Shown: positions 35,101 through 43,852 of the stretch, in pieces
How the letters are laid out: every line of letters begins with the position of its first letter
How positions within the stretch are numbered: position 1 is the stretch's first letter
Assembly (NCBI GenBank): GCA_013327885.1
Contig: JABUMY010000018.1
Location: forward strand, 1 to 64,000
From: Flavisolibacter longurius
GTDB taxonomy: Bacteria; Bacteroidota; Bacteroidia; Chitinophagales; Chitinophagaceae
Reading direction: 5' to 3'
Length of the DNA stretch: 64,000 nt
Notes under the pieces: model-generated
Told to the model about the DNA's origin: nothing
Databases searched by the model: none
Seen by the model: the letters and a program-made list of their open reading frames with translations, nothing else
Made by a program: the position numbers and the translations under genes

Positions 35101-35588
35101 TTGAGGATAGCCCAAAAAGCAAGTGCTGTAAACAGGGAAGAGAAAGCATATACCTCCGCTTCCACAGCGCTGTACCAAAATGAATCAGTGAAGGTGAACG
35201 CAATGGCACCAACAACACCGGCACCGATGATGGTGAGGAGCTGGCCACCAACAGGCTCTTCGCGAAAGCCAACAGTAAGCTTGCGTGCAAAATGGGTAAT
35301 GGTCCAGAAAAGAAACAACACGGTAAAGCCGCTAACTAGAGCGTTCATGATGTTCACCGCTTTGGCTGCCGTAGCGCCGTCGTTGCCAAACAACAGGATA
35401 AAAAAGCGGCCGATGAGTACAAAGAGGGGCGCCCCGGGAGGGTGCGGCATTTGTACTTTGTACGCGGCAGCGGTAAATTCACCGGTGTCCCAGAACGAAC
35501 CACTTTTTTCTGCGGTTAATATATACACAAGCGATGCAATGGCGCAGACGATCCAGCCCGAGATGTTGTTGACTTTTCTAAAGTTCAT
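32187..35588 (-). CDS. DUF2723 family polytopic membrane protein (GT-C-like)
   Basis: The 1133-residue protein has many membrane helices in the N-terminal two thirds. The family start [28 protein letters not shown] includes an early acidic residue in the first periplasmic loop, as in GT-C lipid-linked sugar transferases such as O-mannosyltransferases. A soluble domain follows ([29 protein letters not shown]...[10 protein letters not shown]) and then a helical C-terminus rich in Lys and Gln. DUF2723 is widespread in Bacteroidota and probably glycosylates exported proteins; that is inference. The start MNFRKVNN is preferred to a TTG 17 codons earlier. Confidence 0.85.
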   Translation of the reverse strand: [1133 protein letters not shown]

Positions 35589-35901
35589 AAAGGTGGTAAA
35601 ATCGTTTAAAGGCAACCCTATAAGCAGGAAGCCGTGCAAAAATAGGGAAGCGCCTAAATTAAAGGGAAAAGAATAAGGGAATTGTTAAAGCGGATGTGCA
35701 TTAGGCGTTAGGGATTTTGGGTTAGGTGTTTAGAGTTTGGAGTTTGGGGTTGGTTTTACTATTGGTTGGTTTCTCCGCCAGCATTCAAACATTTATTACT
35801 GAAACATAGAGACTGTAAGATTAATATAAACGCACTTGCATAAACAAGATAACACCAAACCCCTAACGCCAAACTCCCAACCGACTCTTATCTTTGTCGC
35901 T
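35589..35901. other. Divergent intergenic region with inverted repeat arms
   Basis: The 313 bp between divergent genes contain a G/T-rich arm at 35701-35754 built from TTAGG/GTTTGGAGTTTGG words. An A/C-rich arm at 35852-35882 is largely its reverse complement; GCGTTAGGG (35705-35713) matches CCCTAACGC (35861-35869) exactly. The right arm ends just before the promoter box of the acyl-CoA dehydrogenase gene. No reading frame is credible here. Confidence 0.65.
35889..35896 (+). promoter_or_regulatory. -7 box abutting the acyl-CoA dehydrogenase start
   Basis: TATCTTTG ends 5 nt before the ATG at 35902. This supports that ATG over an in-frame TTG 22 codons upstream and implies a leaderless or nearly leaderless transcript. 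Confidence 0.65.
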
Positions 35902-37080
35902 ATGGCAACAGACCTCTTTCAGTCACCTGATTATTTTTGGTTAGATGAGTTATTGACAGACGAGCAAAAGCTGATTCGCGAAACGGTTCGCAATTATGTG
36001 AAGAAAGAAATCTCACCCATTATTGAAGATTACGCACAGCGGGCCGAGTTCCCGGAACAGATTGTAAAGCAGCTGGGCGAATTGGGTTGTTTTGGTCCAA
36101 CGATCCCGCCCGAATACGGCGGTGGCGGATTGGATTATATCAGCTATGGATTGATGATGCAGGAACTGGAGCGTGGCGACAGTGGTGTTCGCTCAACTGC
36201 ATCGGTGCAAGGCTCCCTGGTGATGTTTCCCATTTACCAATACGGCAGCGAAGAGCAGCGCAAAAAATATCTCCCCAAGCTGGCAAGCGGCGAATGGCTC
36301 GGATGCTTTGGCCTGACAGAACCCGACCACGGCAGCAACCCGGCCGGCATGCTTACCAATATAAAAGAAGAGGGTGATCATGTGATCCTGAACGGCAGCA
36401 AAATGTGGATCTCCAATGCGCCGTTTGCGCAGTTAGCTGTGGTGTGGGCCCGCGACTGGAATGGCGATATACGCGGACTGGTGGTAGAAAGAGGCATGGA
36501 AGGATTCACCACGCCAACAACACACGGAAAATGGAGCCTGCGTGCCAGCGCTACCGGCGAGCTGGTTTTTGACAATGTACGGGTGCCGAAAGAAAATATT
36601 TTCCCGAACGTAAAAGGATTGAAAGGACCGCTGGGTTGCCTGACAAAAGCCCGCTATGGTATTTCCTGGGGTGCACTGGGTGCAGCTATGGATTGTTACG
36701 ATACGGCGCTGCGTTACAGCAAGGAGCGGATGCAATTTGACAAACCGATTGGTGCCTTTCAGTTACAGCAGAAAAAGCTGGCAGAGATGGTGACCGAAAT
36801 TACCAAAGCACAATTGCTGGTATGGCGACTGGGCTCACTGATGAACGAAGGCCGCGCTACACCGCAACAGGTATCGATGGGCAAGCGCAATTCCTGCGAA
36901 ATTGCCGCCAATATTGCAAGGGATGCAAGGCAAATGCTGGGTGGGATGGGCATTACCGGTGAATACAGCATCATGCGCCACATGATGAACATCGAAAGTG
37001 TGATCACCTACGAAGGCACACACGATATTCACCTGCTCATTACAGGAATGGATGTAACCGGTTTTAATGCATTTAAATAA
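35902..37080 (+). CDS. Acyl-CoA dehydrogenase, glutaryl-CoA dehydrogenase-like
   Basis: The 392-residue FAD enzyme oxidises an acyl-CoA. GCFGLTEPDHGSNPAGM and MWISNAPFAQLAVVWA line the flavin site. RYGISWGALGAAMDCYDTALRYSKERMQFDKPIG and the catalytic-glutamate block ESVITYEGTHDIHLLI match glutaryl-CoA dehydrogenases, which also decarboxylate the product. The start at 35902 is set by the promoter box. The dipeptide epimerase follows after 5 bp, so both are probably co-transcribed. Exact substrate is inferred from these motifs. Confidence 0.87.
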   Translation: MATDLFQSPDYFWLDELLTDEQKLIRETVRNYVKKEISPIIEDYAQRAEFPEQIVKQLGELGCFGPTIPPEYGGGGLDYISYGLMMQELERGDSGVRSTASVQGSLVMFPIYQYGSEEQRKKYLPKLASGEWLGCFGLTEPDHGSNPAGMLTNIKEEGDHVILNGSKMWISNAPFAQLAVVWARDWNGDIRGLVVERGMEGFTTPTTHGKWSLRASATGELVFDNVRVPKENIFPNVKGLKGPLGCLTKARYGISWGALGAAMDCYDTALRYSKERMQFDKPIGAFQLQQKKLAEMVTEITKAQLLVWRLGSLMNEGRATPQQVSMGKRNSCEIAANIARDARQMLGGMGITGEYSIMRHMMNIESVITYEGTHDIHLLITGMDVTGFNAFK

Positions 37081-37085
37081 GCAGC

Positions 37086-38114
37086 GTGAAAGTTTCGCAC
37101 CGTACGTATAACCTGGCCTTCCGTTACCCCTTCACCATTTCAAAGGGAACCAAAACACACCAGCCAACATTTATTGTTGAAGTAGAGCAATGGGGATTGG
37201 TGGGTTATGGCGAGGCGCCGGCCATCGCTTACTACAATATACCGGTTGAAAAAATGGTGGAAGACCTTGAACGCAAAAAGGTCTTTACCGAAAAGTTTGC
37301 CTTCACCGAACCCGAACGCTACTGGCATTACCTGCATCATCTTTTTCCAAACAACTCTTTTTTGGTTTGTGCGCTGGACATAGCGGGCTGGGATCTTTTT
37401 GGAAAGATCAACGGCGCACCGTTGCACGAGTTGTTGCCAAAGGGAAAGAAAACAGACACCATCACTGATTACACCATCGGTATCGATACCATTGAAAAGA
37501 TGGTGGAAAAAATGACGGAGAAACCCTGGCCTGTTTACAAGATCAAGCTGGGAACCGACAGGGATATCGAGATCATTGAATCGTTGCGAAAGCATACCGA
37601 TACACCGTTTCGTATTGATGCCAACGCTGCCTGGACGGCCGACGAAGCCTTGCAAAAAATTGATGCCTTTAAGAGCCTTGGCGTTGAATTTATAGAGCAG
37701 CCCCTGGCAAAAGACGACTGGGATGGCATGAAGCGCCTGTTTGAAAAATCGGCACTTCCCATTTATGCCGATGAAAGCTGTGTTGCCGAAACCGATGTTG
37801 AAAAATGTTACGGGCACTTCCACGGCATCAACATTAAGCTTACCAAATGCAGCGGGCTTACGCCGGCGCTTCGCATGATCGAAAAAGCGAGGAGCCTCGG
37901 CATGGGCGTGATGGTGGGCAGCATGAACGAATCGAGCATCGGTTCGGCAGCCATTGCACATTTGCAATCGCAGATCGATTACCTTGATGCAGATGGTCCC
38001 TTGTTGCTAAAAGAAGATATTGCTACCGGGCTTACCTATCATCCCGATGGCAAGGTGGTTCCATCGGATGAACCCGGTTTGGGCATACATTTTACAGACC
38101 TCTATCAAAAATAA
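37086..38114 (+). CDS. L-Ala-D/L-Glu-type dipeptide epimerase (enolase superfamily)
   Basis: The 342-residue enzyme belongs to the muconate-lactonising/dipeptide-epimerase branch. Metal ligands lie in RIDANAAW, FIEQPL and YADESC. The catalytic lysines are in YKIKLG and NIKLTKCSG. MVGSMNESSIGSAA matches the C-terminal specificity region of dipeptide epimerases. The usual role is recycling of murein peptides, but specificity varies in this family. It follows the acyl-CoA dehydrogenase by 5 bp. Confidence 0.87.
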   Translation: MKVSHRTYNLAFRYPFTISKGTKTHQPTFIVEVEQWGLVGYGEAPAIAYYNIPVEKMVEDLERKKVFTEKFAFTEPERYWHYLHHLFPNNSFLVCALDIAGWDLFGKINGAPLHELLPKGKKTDTITDYTIGIDTIEKMVEKMTEKPWPVYKIKLGTDRDIEIIESLRKHTDTPFRIDANAAWTADEALQKIDAFKSLGVEFIEQPLAKDDWDGMKRLFEKSALPIYADESCVAETDVEKCYGHFHGINIKLTKCSGLTPALRMIEKARSLGMGVMVGSMNESSIGSAAIAHLQSQIDYLDADGPLLLKEDIATGLTYHPDGKVVPSDEPGLGIHFTDLYQK

Positions 38115-38185
38115 AAGCGGGTTTACTGCGTTGAAGGGTGAGGCAGGAACAACAGCAGGCAATACTGCATGCTTCAGTTCGGCCT

Positions 38186-38193
38186 TAAATTTG
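38186..38193 (+). promoter_or_regulatory. -7 box for the outer-membrane protein gene
   Basis: TAAATTTG, an exact TAnnTTTG, 27 nt before the ATG at 38221. Confidence 0.6.
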
Positions 38194-38220
38194 TTAAGCA
38201 GGAGCAAAAACACCGACTTC

Positions 38221-39090
38221 ATGAAACGAACCCTTTTCCTAAGTTTTCTATTTGTTTCGCAGGTTTGTACCGCCCAACGGTTTCACTTAGGTGTTTTTGC
38301 CGGCGGTGCCAATTACCTGGGCGAATTGAACGACAAACTTTACAAACGGACAAAGCTAGCGGGAGGTGTTTCGCTCAATTACGAAGTTTCGGATCGCTTC
38401 ATGCTGCGTGGCGGACTAACACTTGGAAAAGTGGAAGGGGCCGATAAGTACGGCAGTTCCGAAACGGTAAAGCAGATCCGTAACCTTAGCTTTCAATCCA
38501 ACATTACCGAGTTTTCTTTGATCGGCGAACTGACCGCTTTTAATCTTTACAATATTCGCTGGTCGCCTTACGCTTTTGGCGGCCTAGCCGTTTATCATTT
38601 CAATCCTTTTATAACAGATTCGGGCAGCAAAATTTTTCTGCAACCTTTGAGTACGGAAGGGCAGGGGCTGGCGCAGTATCCTGATCGTAAGCCTTACGCC
38701 TTAACGCAACTCTCCATTCCGTTCGGTGGCGGCATCAAATACAACATCAACGAAAATGTGCGCATTGGTTTTGAACTGGGTTTGCGCCGCTTGTTTACCG
38801 ATTACCTGGATGATGTAAGCCAGTCGTATGCCGACGAAGCCCTCTTGCTGGCCGCAAAAGGTCCTGTTGCTGTCAAGTATTCCTACCGCGGCGACGAAGT
38901 GCCTGGTGAAGCACAGGGTTATCCCGATGTTGGCTACCCGGCCAAGGATGCACAACGCGGCAACCCAAAGGCCAAAGACTGGATGTATTTTACGGGTATC
39001 CATCTTACCTTCCGGTTGGGCGGCGGTTATGGAAAGACCAGCGCCAGCGGAAACAAAAGCGGCTATGGTTGTCCCAGGGTACCGATGTAA
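38221..39090 (+). CDS. Outer-membrane beta-barrel protein, DUF6089-like
   Basis: The 289-residue protein has a signal peptide (KRTLFLSFLFVSQVCTAQ). It opens HLGVFAGGANYLGELNDK, the usual first strands of this Bacteroidota porin-like family. Regular amphipathic strands follow, with FELGLRRLFTDYLDDVS late in the chain. The C-terminus reads GCPRVPM, close to the conserved short tail of the family. Function is unknown; an outer-membrane structural or transport role is likely. An upstream extension of the frame overlaps the epimerase and is not used. Confidence 0.78.
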   Translation: MKRTLFLSFLFVSQVCTAQRFHLGVFAGGANYLGELNDKLYKRTKLAGGVSLNYEVSDRFMLRGGLTLGKVEGADKYGSSETVKQIRNLSFQSNITEFSLIGELTAFNLYNIRWSPYAFGGLAVYHFNPFITDSGSKIFLQPLSTEGQGLAQYPDRKPYALTQLSIPFGGGIKYNINENVRIGFELGLRRLFTDYLDDVSQSYADEALLLAAKGPVAVKYSYRGDEVPGEAQGYPDVGYPAKDAQRGNPKAKDWMYFTGIHLTFRLGGGYGKTSASGNKSGYGCPRVPM

Positions 39091-39115
39091 ACATTTTGCT
39101 AACGCTGTGTGTTAC

Positions 39116-39123
39116 TACATTTG
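39116..39123 (+). promoter_or_regulatory. -7 box for the ubiD-like gene
   Basis: TACATTTG ends 9 nt before the ATG at 39133, giving a very short leader. Confidence 0.6.
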
Positions 39124-39132
39124 TAACTACAC

Positions 39133-41061
39133 ATGGCATACAAAAATCAACAGCAGTTTATCGACCTCCTGGAAAAAGAAGGCGAACTGGTACGCATCAA
39201 AGAATACGTCAATCCCCATTTAGAAATTTCCGAGATCACGGACCGCATTAGCAAAACAGCCGGTGGCGGCAAAGCTTTGTTGTTTGAGAACACAGGCTAT
39301 GATTTTCCTGTATTGATGAATGCCTACGGCAGCGAACGCCGTGTTTGCCTGGCGCTGGGCGTAACACACCTCGATGACGTGGCCAAACAGATCGAAGCGC
39401 TGTTCCATCAGCTTTCCTCACCCAAAGAAGGCATTGTTGATAAATTAAAAATGTTGCCCATGCTCGGGCAGTTTGCTTCCTGGATGCCCAAAGTGCGCAG
39501 CGGCCGCGGCGAATGCCAGGAAGTGATTCTCCAGGGAAGCAACGCCGATATTACCAAACTGCCGGTTATCACCTGCTGGCCAAAGGACGGTGGTCCTTTT
39601 GTTACCCTGCCGGTCATTCATACCAAAGACCCCAATTCTGCTACCCGCAACGTGGGCATGTACCGCATGCAGGTATTCGGTCCCCAGTTAACGGGTATGC
39701 ACTGGCACAAACACAAAGTGTCGGCCAAGCATTTCAACGAATACAAAAAGCTGGGAAAACGTATGCCCGTAGCCGTTGCCCTTGGTGGTGACCCGGCTTA
39801 TGCCTATTCTGCCACGGCACCACTGCCCGAAAATGTTGACGAGTACATGCTGGCTGGTTTCCTGCGGAAGAAAAAGGTGGAATTGGTAAAATGCATTACG
39901 CAACCTGAGATTGAAGTGCCTGCCGATGCCGATTTTGTGATCGAAGGTTATGTTGACCCGGCTGATGAATTGATCTGGGAAGGGCCTTTCGGCGATCATA
40001 CCGGCTATTATTCGCTTCCCGATTGGTACCCACGTTTTCACATTACCTGCATCACCCATAAAAAGAACCCCGTGTACCCGGCAACCATTGTTGGCATACC
40101 GCCGCAGGAAGATGCCTGGCTGATCAAAGCATCGGAGCGCATCTTTTTGGCGCCGATGAAAATGACCATGGTGCCCGAAATTCTTGACATGGACATGCCT
40201 GTAGAAGGCGTGGCCCACAACCTGGTGATTGCACAGATTAAAAAAGACTACGCCGGGCAGGGACAAAAAGTGATGAATGCAATGTGGGGTGCCGGGCAGA
40301 TGATGTTTAACAAGATACTGGTGATGGCGGATGAAGGTGTGACGATCCAGGACTACGAAGCGCTGTCAAAATACGTGTTCAAAAATTTGAATCCAGCAAC
40401 GGATATTTATTTTTCCCAGGGACCGATGGATGTGCTTGACCACAGCTGCTCCAAGCTTGGCTTTGGCGGCAAGATGTGTCTTGATGGAACATCGAAGTTC
40501 GACGAAGAAGTGGAAGACAGTTTGCAACTGACTGTGCAAAGTTCAGCCGCTGCCATAGAAGCTGCCCTTGCCCGGTTTGAAGAGATTACCATGGTGAATA
40601 CGTCGCTATTGGAAAAAGAAATGCCGGTGCTGATCCTCTCCATAGAAAAAGGCCGGAAAGGGCATGTGCGTGAACTGCACCAGCAGGTTTGCGAAATGGA
40701 AGAGTTGGAAGGCATCAAACTGGTGCTTTACGTGGAGCATACCGTGGACGCAAACGACCTGCCGGTGGCGCTCTGGCGGTTTTGCAACAACCTCGATCCG
40801 AAGCGGGACGCTATCCTGGTGCAACGGCCATCGAAAAAAGAGACGGACAAAACCTTTGCCTGTTTGGGACTGGACGGAACGATCAAAACAAAGGACTTTG
40901 ATAATTTCCAACGCGACTGGCCCAACATCATTGTCATGGATGATAAGACCATCCAGGCCGTTGATGAAAAATGGAGCCAGTTGGGATTGGGTGAATTTCT
41001 GCCTTCACCCTCACTTAAATTTAAAAGCCAGCTTTACGGTGAAGAAGCAGTTGTTGGATAG
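39133..41061 (+). CDS. UbiD-family prenylated-flavin decarboxylase
   Basis: The 642-residue enzyme is of the UbiD type, which reversibly decarboxylates aromatic or alpha,beta-unsaturated acids with prenyl-FMN. NVGMYRMQVFGPQLTGMHWHKHKVSAKHF is the flavin/metal-binding region. EGPFGDHTGYYSLPDWYPRF and AWLIKASERIFL are conserved, with catalytic Arg and Glu residues expected around these blocks. It is longer than E. coli UbiD and resembles menaquinone-associated members in Bacteroidota. No ubiX partner lies in the window, so its pathway is uncertain. Confidence 0.87.
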   Translation: MAYKNQQQFIDLLEKEGELVRIKEYVNPHLEISEITDRISKTAGGGKALLFENTGYDFPVLMNAYGSERRVCLALGVTHLDDVAKQIEALFHQLSSPKEGIVDKLKMLPMLGQFASWMPKVRSGRGECQEVILQGSNADITKLPVITCWPKDGGPFVTLPVIHTKDPNSATRNVGMYRMQVFGPQLTGMHWHKHKVSAKHFNEYKKLGKRMPVAVALGGDPAYAYSATAPLPENVDEYMLAGFLRKKKVELVKCITQPEIEVPADADFVIEGYVDPADELIWEGPFGDHTGYYSLPDWYPRFHITCITHKKNPVYPATIVGIPPQEDAWLIKASERIFLAPMKMTMVPEILDMDMPVEGVAHNLVIAQIKKDYAGQGQKVMNAMWGAGQMMFNKILVMADEGVTIQDYEALSKYVFKNLNPATDIYFSQGPMDVLDHSCSKLGFGGKMCLDGTSKFDEEVEDSLQLTVQSSAAAIEAALARFEEITMVNTSLLEKEMPVLILSIEKGRKGHVRELHQQVCEMEELEGIKLVLYVEHTVDANDLPVALWRFCNNLDPKRDAILVQRPSKKETDKTFACLGLDGTIKTKDFDNFQRDWPNIIVMDDKTIQAVDEKWSQLGLGEFLPSPSLKFKSQLYGEEAVVG

Positions 41062-41148
41062 TTTGTCGTTCGTAGTTTGTGGTTTATAGTTGTTGGAGAT
41101 GGAAGGTTTATCTACAAGGCTTCAAACCTCGAACCTCAAACCTCGAAC
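41062..41148. repeat. Inverted short-period arms between convergent genes
   Basis: Directly after the ubiD-like stop comes GTTTGTCGTTCGTAGTTTG-like G/T-rich sequence (to about 41093). Its partner at 41121-41148 is A/C-rich: TTCAAACCTCGAACCTCAAA and a further copy of CCTCGAAC. The latter ends a few bases before the cupin stop codon. Read in each gene's own direction, both mRNAs would carry a G/U-rich tail. Confidence 0.55.
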
Positions 41149-41155
41149 ATCTAAC

Positions 41156-41479
41156 TCAAAACTTATAATCCTCTCTTTCGGGATGGAAAACATCCAGGAG
41201 TTTACAATCGGTTAGGGCCTTGCCGCCGTGTTCAACAAGGGGTGGTATCACGGCTACGATCCCCGGTGTCAGTATACGGGTTTCGCCGGCAACTGTCAAT
41301 TCAAATTCTCCGCTCAACACATGCGCTACCTGCTCGTGCAGGTGCGAATGCATCGGCATGGTTTGGCCGGCTTCCACCGTCCAAAACACAAAACTCATGG
41401 TACCGGTATGAATGGTTTGGGCATGATAACCCTTGATGATCTCTTTTGAGGGCAGGTCGTTGGTTAGTATAAACGGCAT
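41156..41479 (-). CDS. Small single-domain cupin protein
   Basis: The 107-residue cupin carries motif 1 as [23 protein letters not shown] (two His and Glu metal ligands) and motif 2 as [18 protein letters not shown] (His ligand). The substrate is not predictable; stand-alone cupins may be dioxygenases, isomerases or sugar-binding proteins. It is convergent with the ubiD-like gene and divergent from the 41555 gene. Confidence 0.83.
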   Translation of the reverse strand: MPFILTNDLPSKEIIKGYHAQTIHTGTMSFVFWTVEAGQTMPMHSHLHEQVAHVLSGEFELTVAGETRILTPGIVAVIPPLVEHGGKALTDCKLLDVFHPEREDYKF

Positions 41480-41554
41480 AGTGCAAAATAACTTTGTTGA
41501 CCGGTGTAAAAAATCAGATTTCAGGTTTCTTATATTTAAGCAGAAATTTTTACG

Positions 41555-42016
41555 ATGCGGGAAGAGTTTTTCTATTCGTACGGGAAAGTGGTTTTGGAAA
41601 ACGGTATTTTACATATCCGTAAAGTAAAGCCGTCTTATTCCGTCAGCGAAGCCTTGGTTGCCATTTTTCCCCTGACATTCGCTATTCGTTTTGTCATTTA
41701 CCTGTTCGACGAAGTATCGCCCAGACGAAACATGGGCCTGGTCATAACAGGGTTCCTTGTCTTTCTCTATATGTTGCTCAACCTTTCGACCTATTACAAG
41801 TTCATCTTTAAACGAAGTTTTGCCAACCGCATTCCTGTCCAGGCTATTGAATCCTGCCGTGTGGAAGAAGACAACAATGGGCTGGAAGTACATTTACTCC
41901 TCCATCTAAAATCAGGCAGAGAAAGAAAGGTCACATTTCGCAAGCTGGAAAAACAATACGAAGAACTGGCCGTTTCGCTTTCGCATTACAGCCCTGTCGG
42001 CAATTTCGTCTCTTGA
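41555..42016 (+). CDS. Membrane protein with two helices, unknown function
   Basis: The 153-residue protein has a polar N-terminus ([17 protein letters not shown]), two membrane helices ([16 protein letters not shown] and [16 protein letters not shown]) and a C-terminal beta-rich domain ([24 protein letters not shown]...[18 protein letters not shown]). The layout resembles small PH-like membrane proteins of the bacterial PH-domain type, but I cannot assign a family. A perfect palindromic terminator follows. Confidence 0.6.
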   Translation: MREEFFYSYGKVVLENGILHIRKVKPSYSVSEALVAIFPLTFAIRFVIYLFDEVSPRRNMGLVITGFLVFLYMLLNLSTYYKFIFKRSFANRIPVQAIESCRVEEDNNGLEVHLLLHLKSGRERKVTFRKLEKQYEELAVSLSHYSPVGNFVS

Positions 42017-42050
42017 TTCCAACAAATATTCAAACAAGTAATGATAGCAA

Positions 42051-42080
42051 GAGAAAAGCTGGCAATTGCCAGCTTTTCTC
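42051..42080. terminator. Perfect 30-nt palindromic terminator
   Basis: GAGAAAAGCTGGCAA is followed directly by its exact reverse complement. It lies between the convergent 41555 gene and susD and can serve both strands. Confidence 0.85.
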
Positions 42081-42106
42081 GTTTTCAACGTTATGGTTTG
42101 TTCTGC

Positions 42107-43819
42107 TTAGTAACCAGGGTTTTGATCCAGGTTATTGCCCATTTTCTTGGCAATTTCAATAACCGGGTTGGGTATGGGATAATATTCATTTTTGCCTTTG
42201 GTAAAGCCTGCAGAGGCTTTCAGGTAACCTCTCCTGTCTTTTTCGGGTTGCAAGTAAGCATTCAGTGTTTCCGCGGCAATGCCCCAGCGAACAAGGTCAA
42301 AAAAGCGGTGGCCTTCCATGGCCAGTTCCAGCCTTCTTTCAAACCGAACAGCAGTACGTGCAGCCTCCTGGCTCGCAAATGCCGTTGCATAAGGTTTGAT
42401 CTGGTAATTTGCCGGTGCACCCTGCACCATGCCATCGGGGTTGGCAGCACGGTTCCGTACCCTGTTAATGTACTCCCTTGCTTTGTCGATCGTTCCTGCC
42501 TCAATCTCGGCTTCTGCCGCCATCAGCAGCACATCGGCAAAACGAATGATGTTGTAATTTTTAGCCGTTTGCCTGAAGTTGTTCACGTTGGTGAAATTGC
42601 CCAGGTCCGCGTTTTTGCTCACGTGTTTTTTCGGGCTGTAAGGTCCGGCATAAGCCTGGTCGCGGATCCAGCTACGGCCGGGATGTGCACCATAGTCCCA
42701 ATACGGAACACCTCTGCGGCCAGCCGTCCAGTCAAGCCGGGGATCGAGTGAAGTTGTTACATCATTGGTGAAGGGGTCACTGGAAGTGATACCCTCATCA
42801 CTTTTCAGGTTTTGACTGTTGTAAGAACCATCCAGTAAAGGAAGTCCATTGCCGTCTGTTTTAAAGGCATTCACCAGGTTTTGTGAGGGCTGGAAAAAAC
42901 CGCAGCAACCCCAGACACCGCCGTAAGGATACGCTAATTCATAGGAAGTTTCAGCCGAACCTGTTACCGTGCCGCTTGCCTGTGTTTGTTGCGAGAAAAC
43001 CGCTTCAGCAGAATTTTCAAACGCTACGTCAAAGTTTTTCCAGTACTGGTCCTGCAGGTCATATTTCTTTCCATTTGCGGTTTGGCCGTTTGGAATGATC
43101 ACATCATAAAGCGCCTTGGCATCAGCAAATTTTTTCTGGTACATGTAGGTCTTTGCCAGGTAGGCGGCGGCTGCCCATTTGTTGGCTTTGCCCACCATGT
43201 TCTGGGTTTCAGCAAGGTCATCGTAAGCAGCTTTAAAGTCAGCTTCGATCTTTGGCCAGATGTCGGTTTTGTTATCAAATGTGGTGGTGGCCTCGTCGAT
43301 ATAAGGCACTTTGTTCCACATACGTTTTGCCTCAAAATGGAAATGGGCCCTTAAAAATCTTGCCTGGGCAATGTAGTCTTTCTTTTCTGCTTCGGTCAGC
43401 TCAGGTATTTCTGCGGCAAGCTTAATCACATCGTTTGATCTTGAAACACCTTCGTACAAGGAGAGCCATTTAAAGCGGAAATAAGTGTTGGCTGCCTGCG
43501 AAGCATAGATCTCGATCTCTGTCATCTGCGGCTGGTCACCGGCATCGGTGCCCTTGTAGGCGTCATCCGAAGCCACATCGCCGTACACCCAATTGGTAGC
43601 ACCTACCATCCACCCGCTGGCGCCTGGAATGCCCTGGCCATCGAGCATGCCATACGCACCGATAAGCATACCGTCAATGCCTTTTTTACTTTTAAGTTGC
43701 TCTGCCGAATACCGGCCAAAAGGCTGAGGCTCGAGGTAATCTTTCTTGCAGGCAATCAGGCCAAGCAAGCAAAACGAAAGAAAACTTAGCGTTCTTTTAA
43801 AAACGTTTATGTGTTGCAT
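42107..43819 (-). CDS. SusD/RagB-family glycan-binding lipoprotein
   Basis: The 570-residue lipoprotein has a lipobox-type signal (SFLSFCLLGLIACKKD). The SusD fold is shown by the TPR-rich N-terminal half and by NYNIIRFADVLLMAAEAEIEAG and LAMEGHRFFDLVRWG in the C-terminal half, the most conserved blocks. It lids the SusC channel encoded 33 bp upstream on the same strand. The ligand cannot be read and no glycoside hydrolase lies next to it. The start 43819 (MQHINVFK) is chosen because it sits closest to the signal peptide. Confidence 0.9.
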   Translation of the reverse strand: MQHINVFKRTLSFLSFCLLGLIACKKDYLEPQPFGRYSAEQLKSKKGIDGMLIGAYGMLDGQGIPGASGWMVGATNWVYGDVASDDAYKGTDAGDQPQMTEIEIYASQAANTYFRFKWLSLYEGVSRSNDVIKLAAEIPELTEAEKKDYIAQARFLRAHFHFEAKRMWNKVPYIDEATTTFDNKTDIWPKIEADFKAAYDDLAETQNMVGKANKWAAAAYLAKTYMYQKKFADAKALYDVIIPNGQTANGKKYDLQDQYWKNFDVAFENSAEAVFSQQTQASGTVTGSAETSYELAYPYGGVWGCCGFFQPSQNLVNAFKTDGNGLPLLDGSYNSQNLKSDEGITSSDPFTNDVTTSLDPRLDWTAGRRGVPYWDYGAHPGRSWIRDQAYAGPYSPKKHVSKNADLGNFTNVNNFRQTAKNYNIIRFADVLLMAAEAEIEAGTIDKAREYINRVRNRAANPDGMVQGAPANYQIKPYATAFASQEAARTAVRFERRLELAMEGHRFFDLVRWGIAAETLNAYLQPEKDRRGYLKASAGFTKGKNEYYPIPNPVIEIAKKMGNNLDQNPGY

Positions 43820-43852
43820 AAAATGAGTTGATTTAAGCATTTGCGAAACAGG

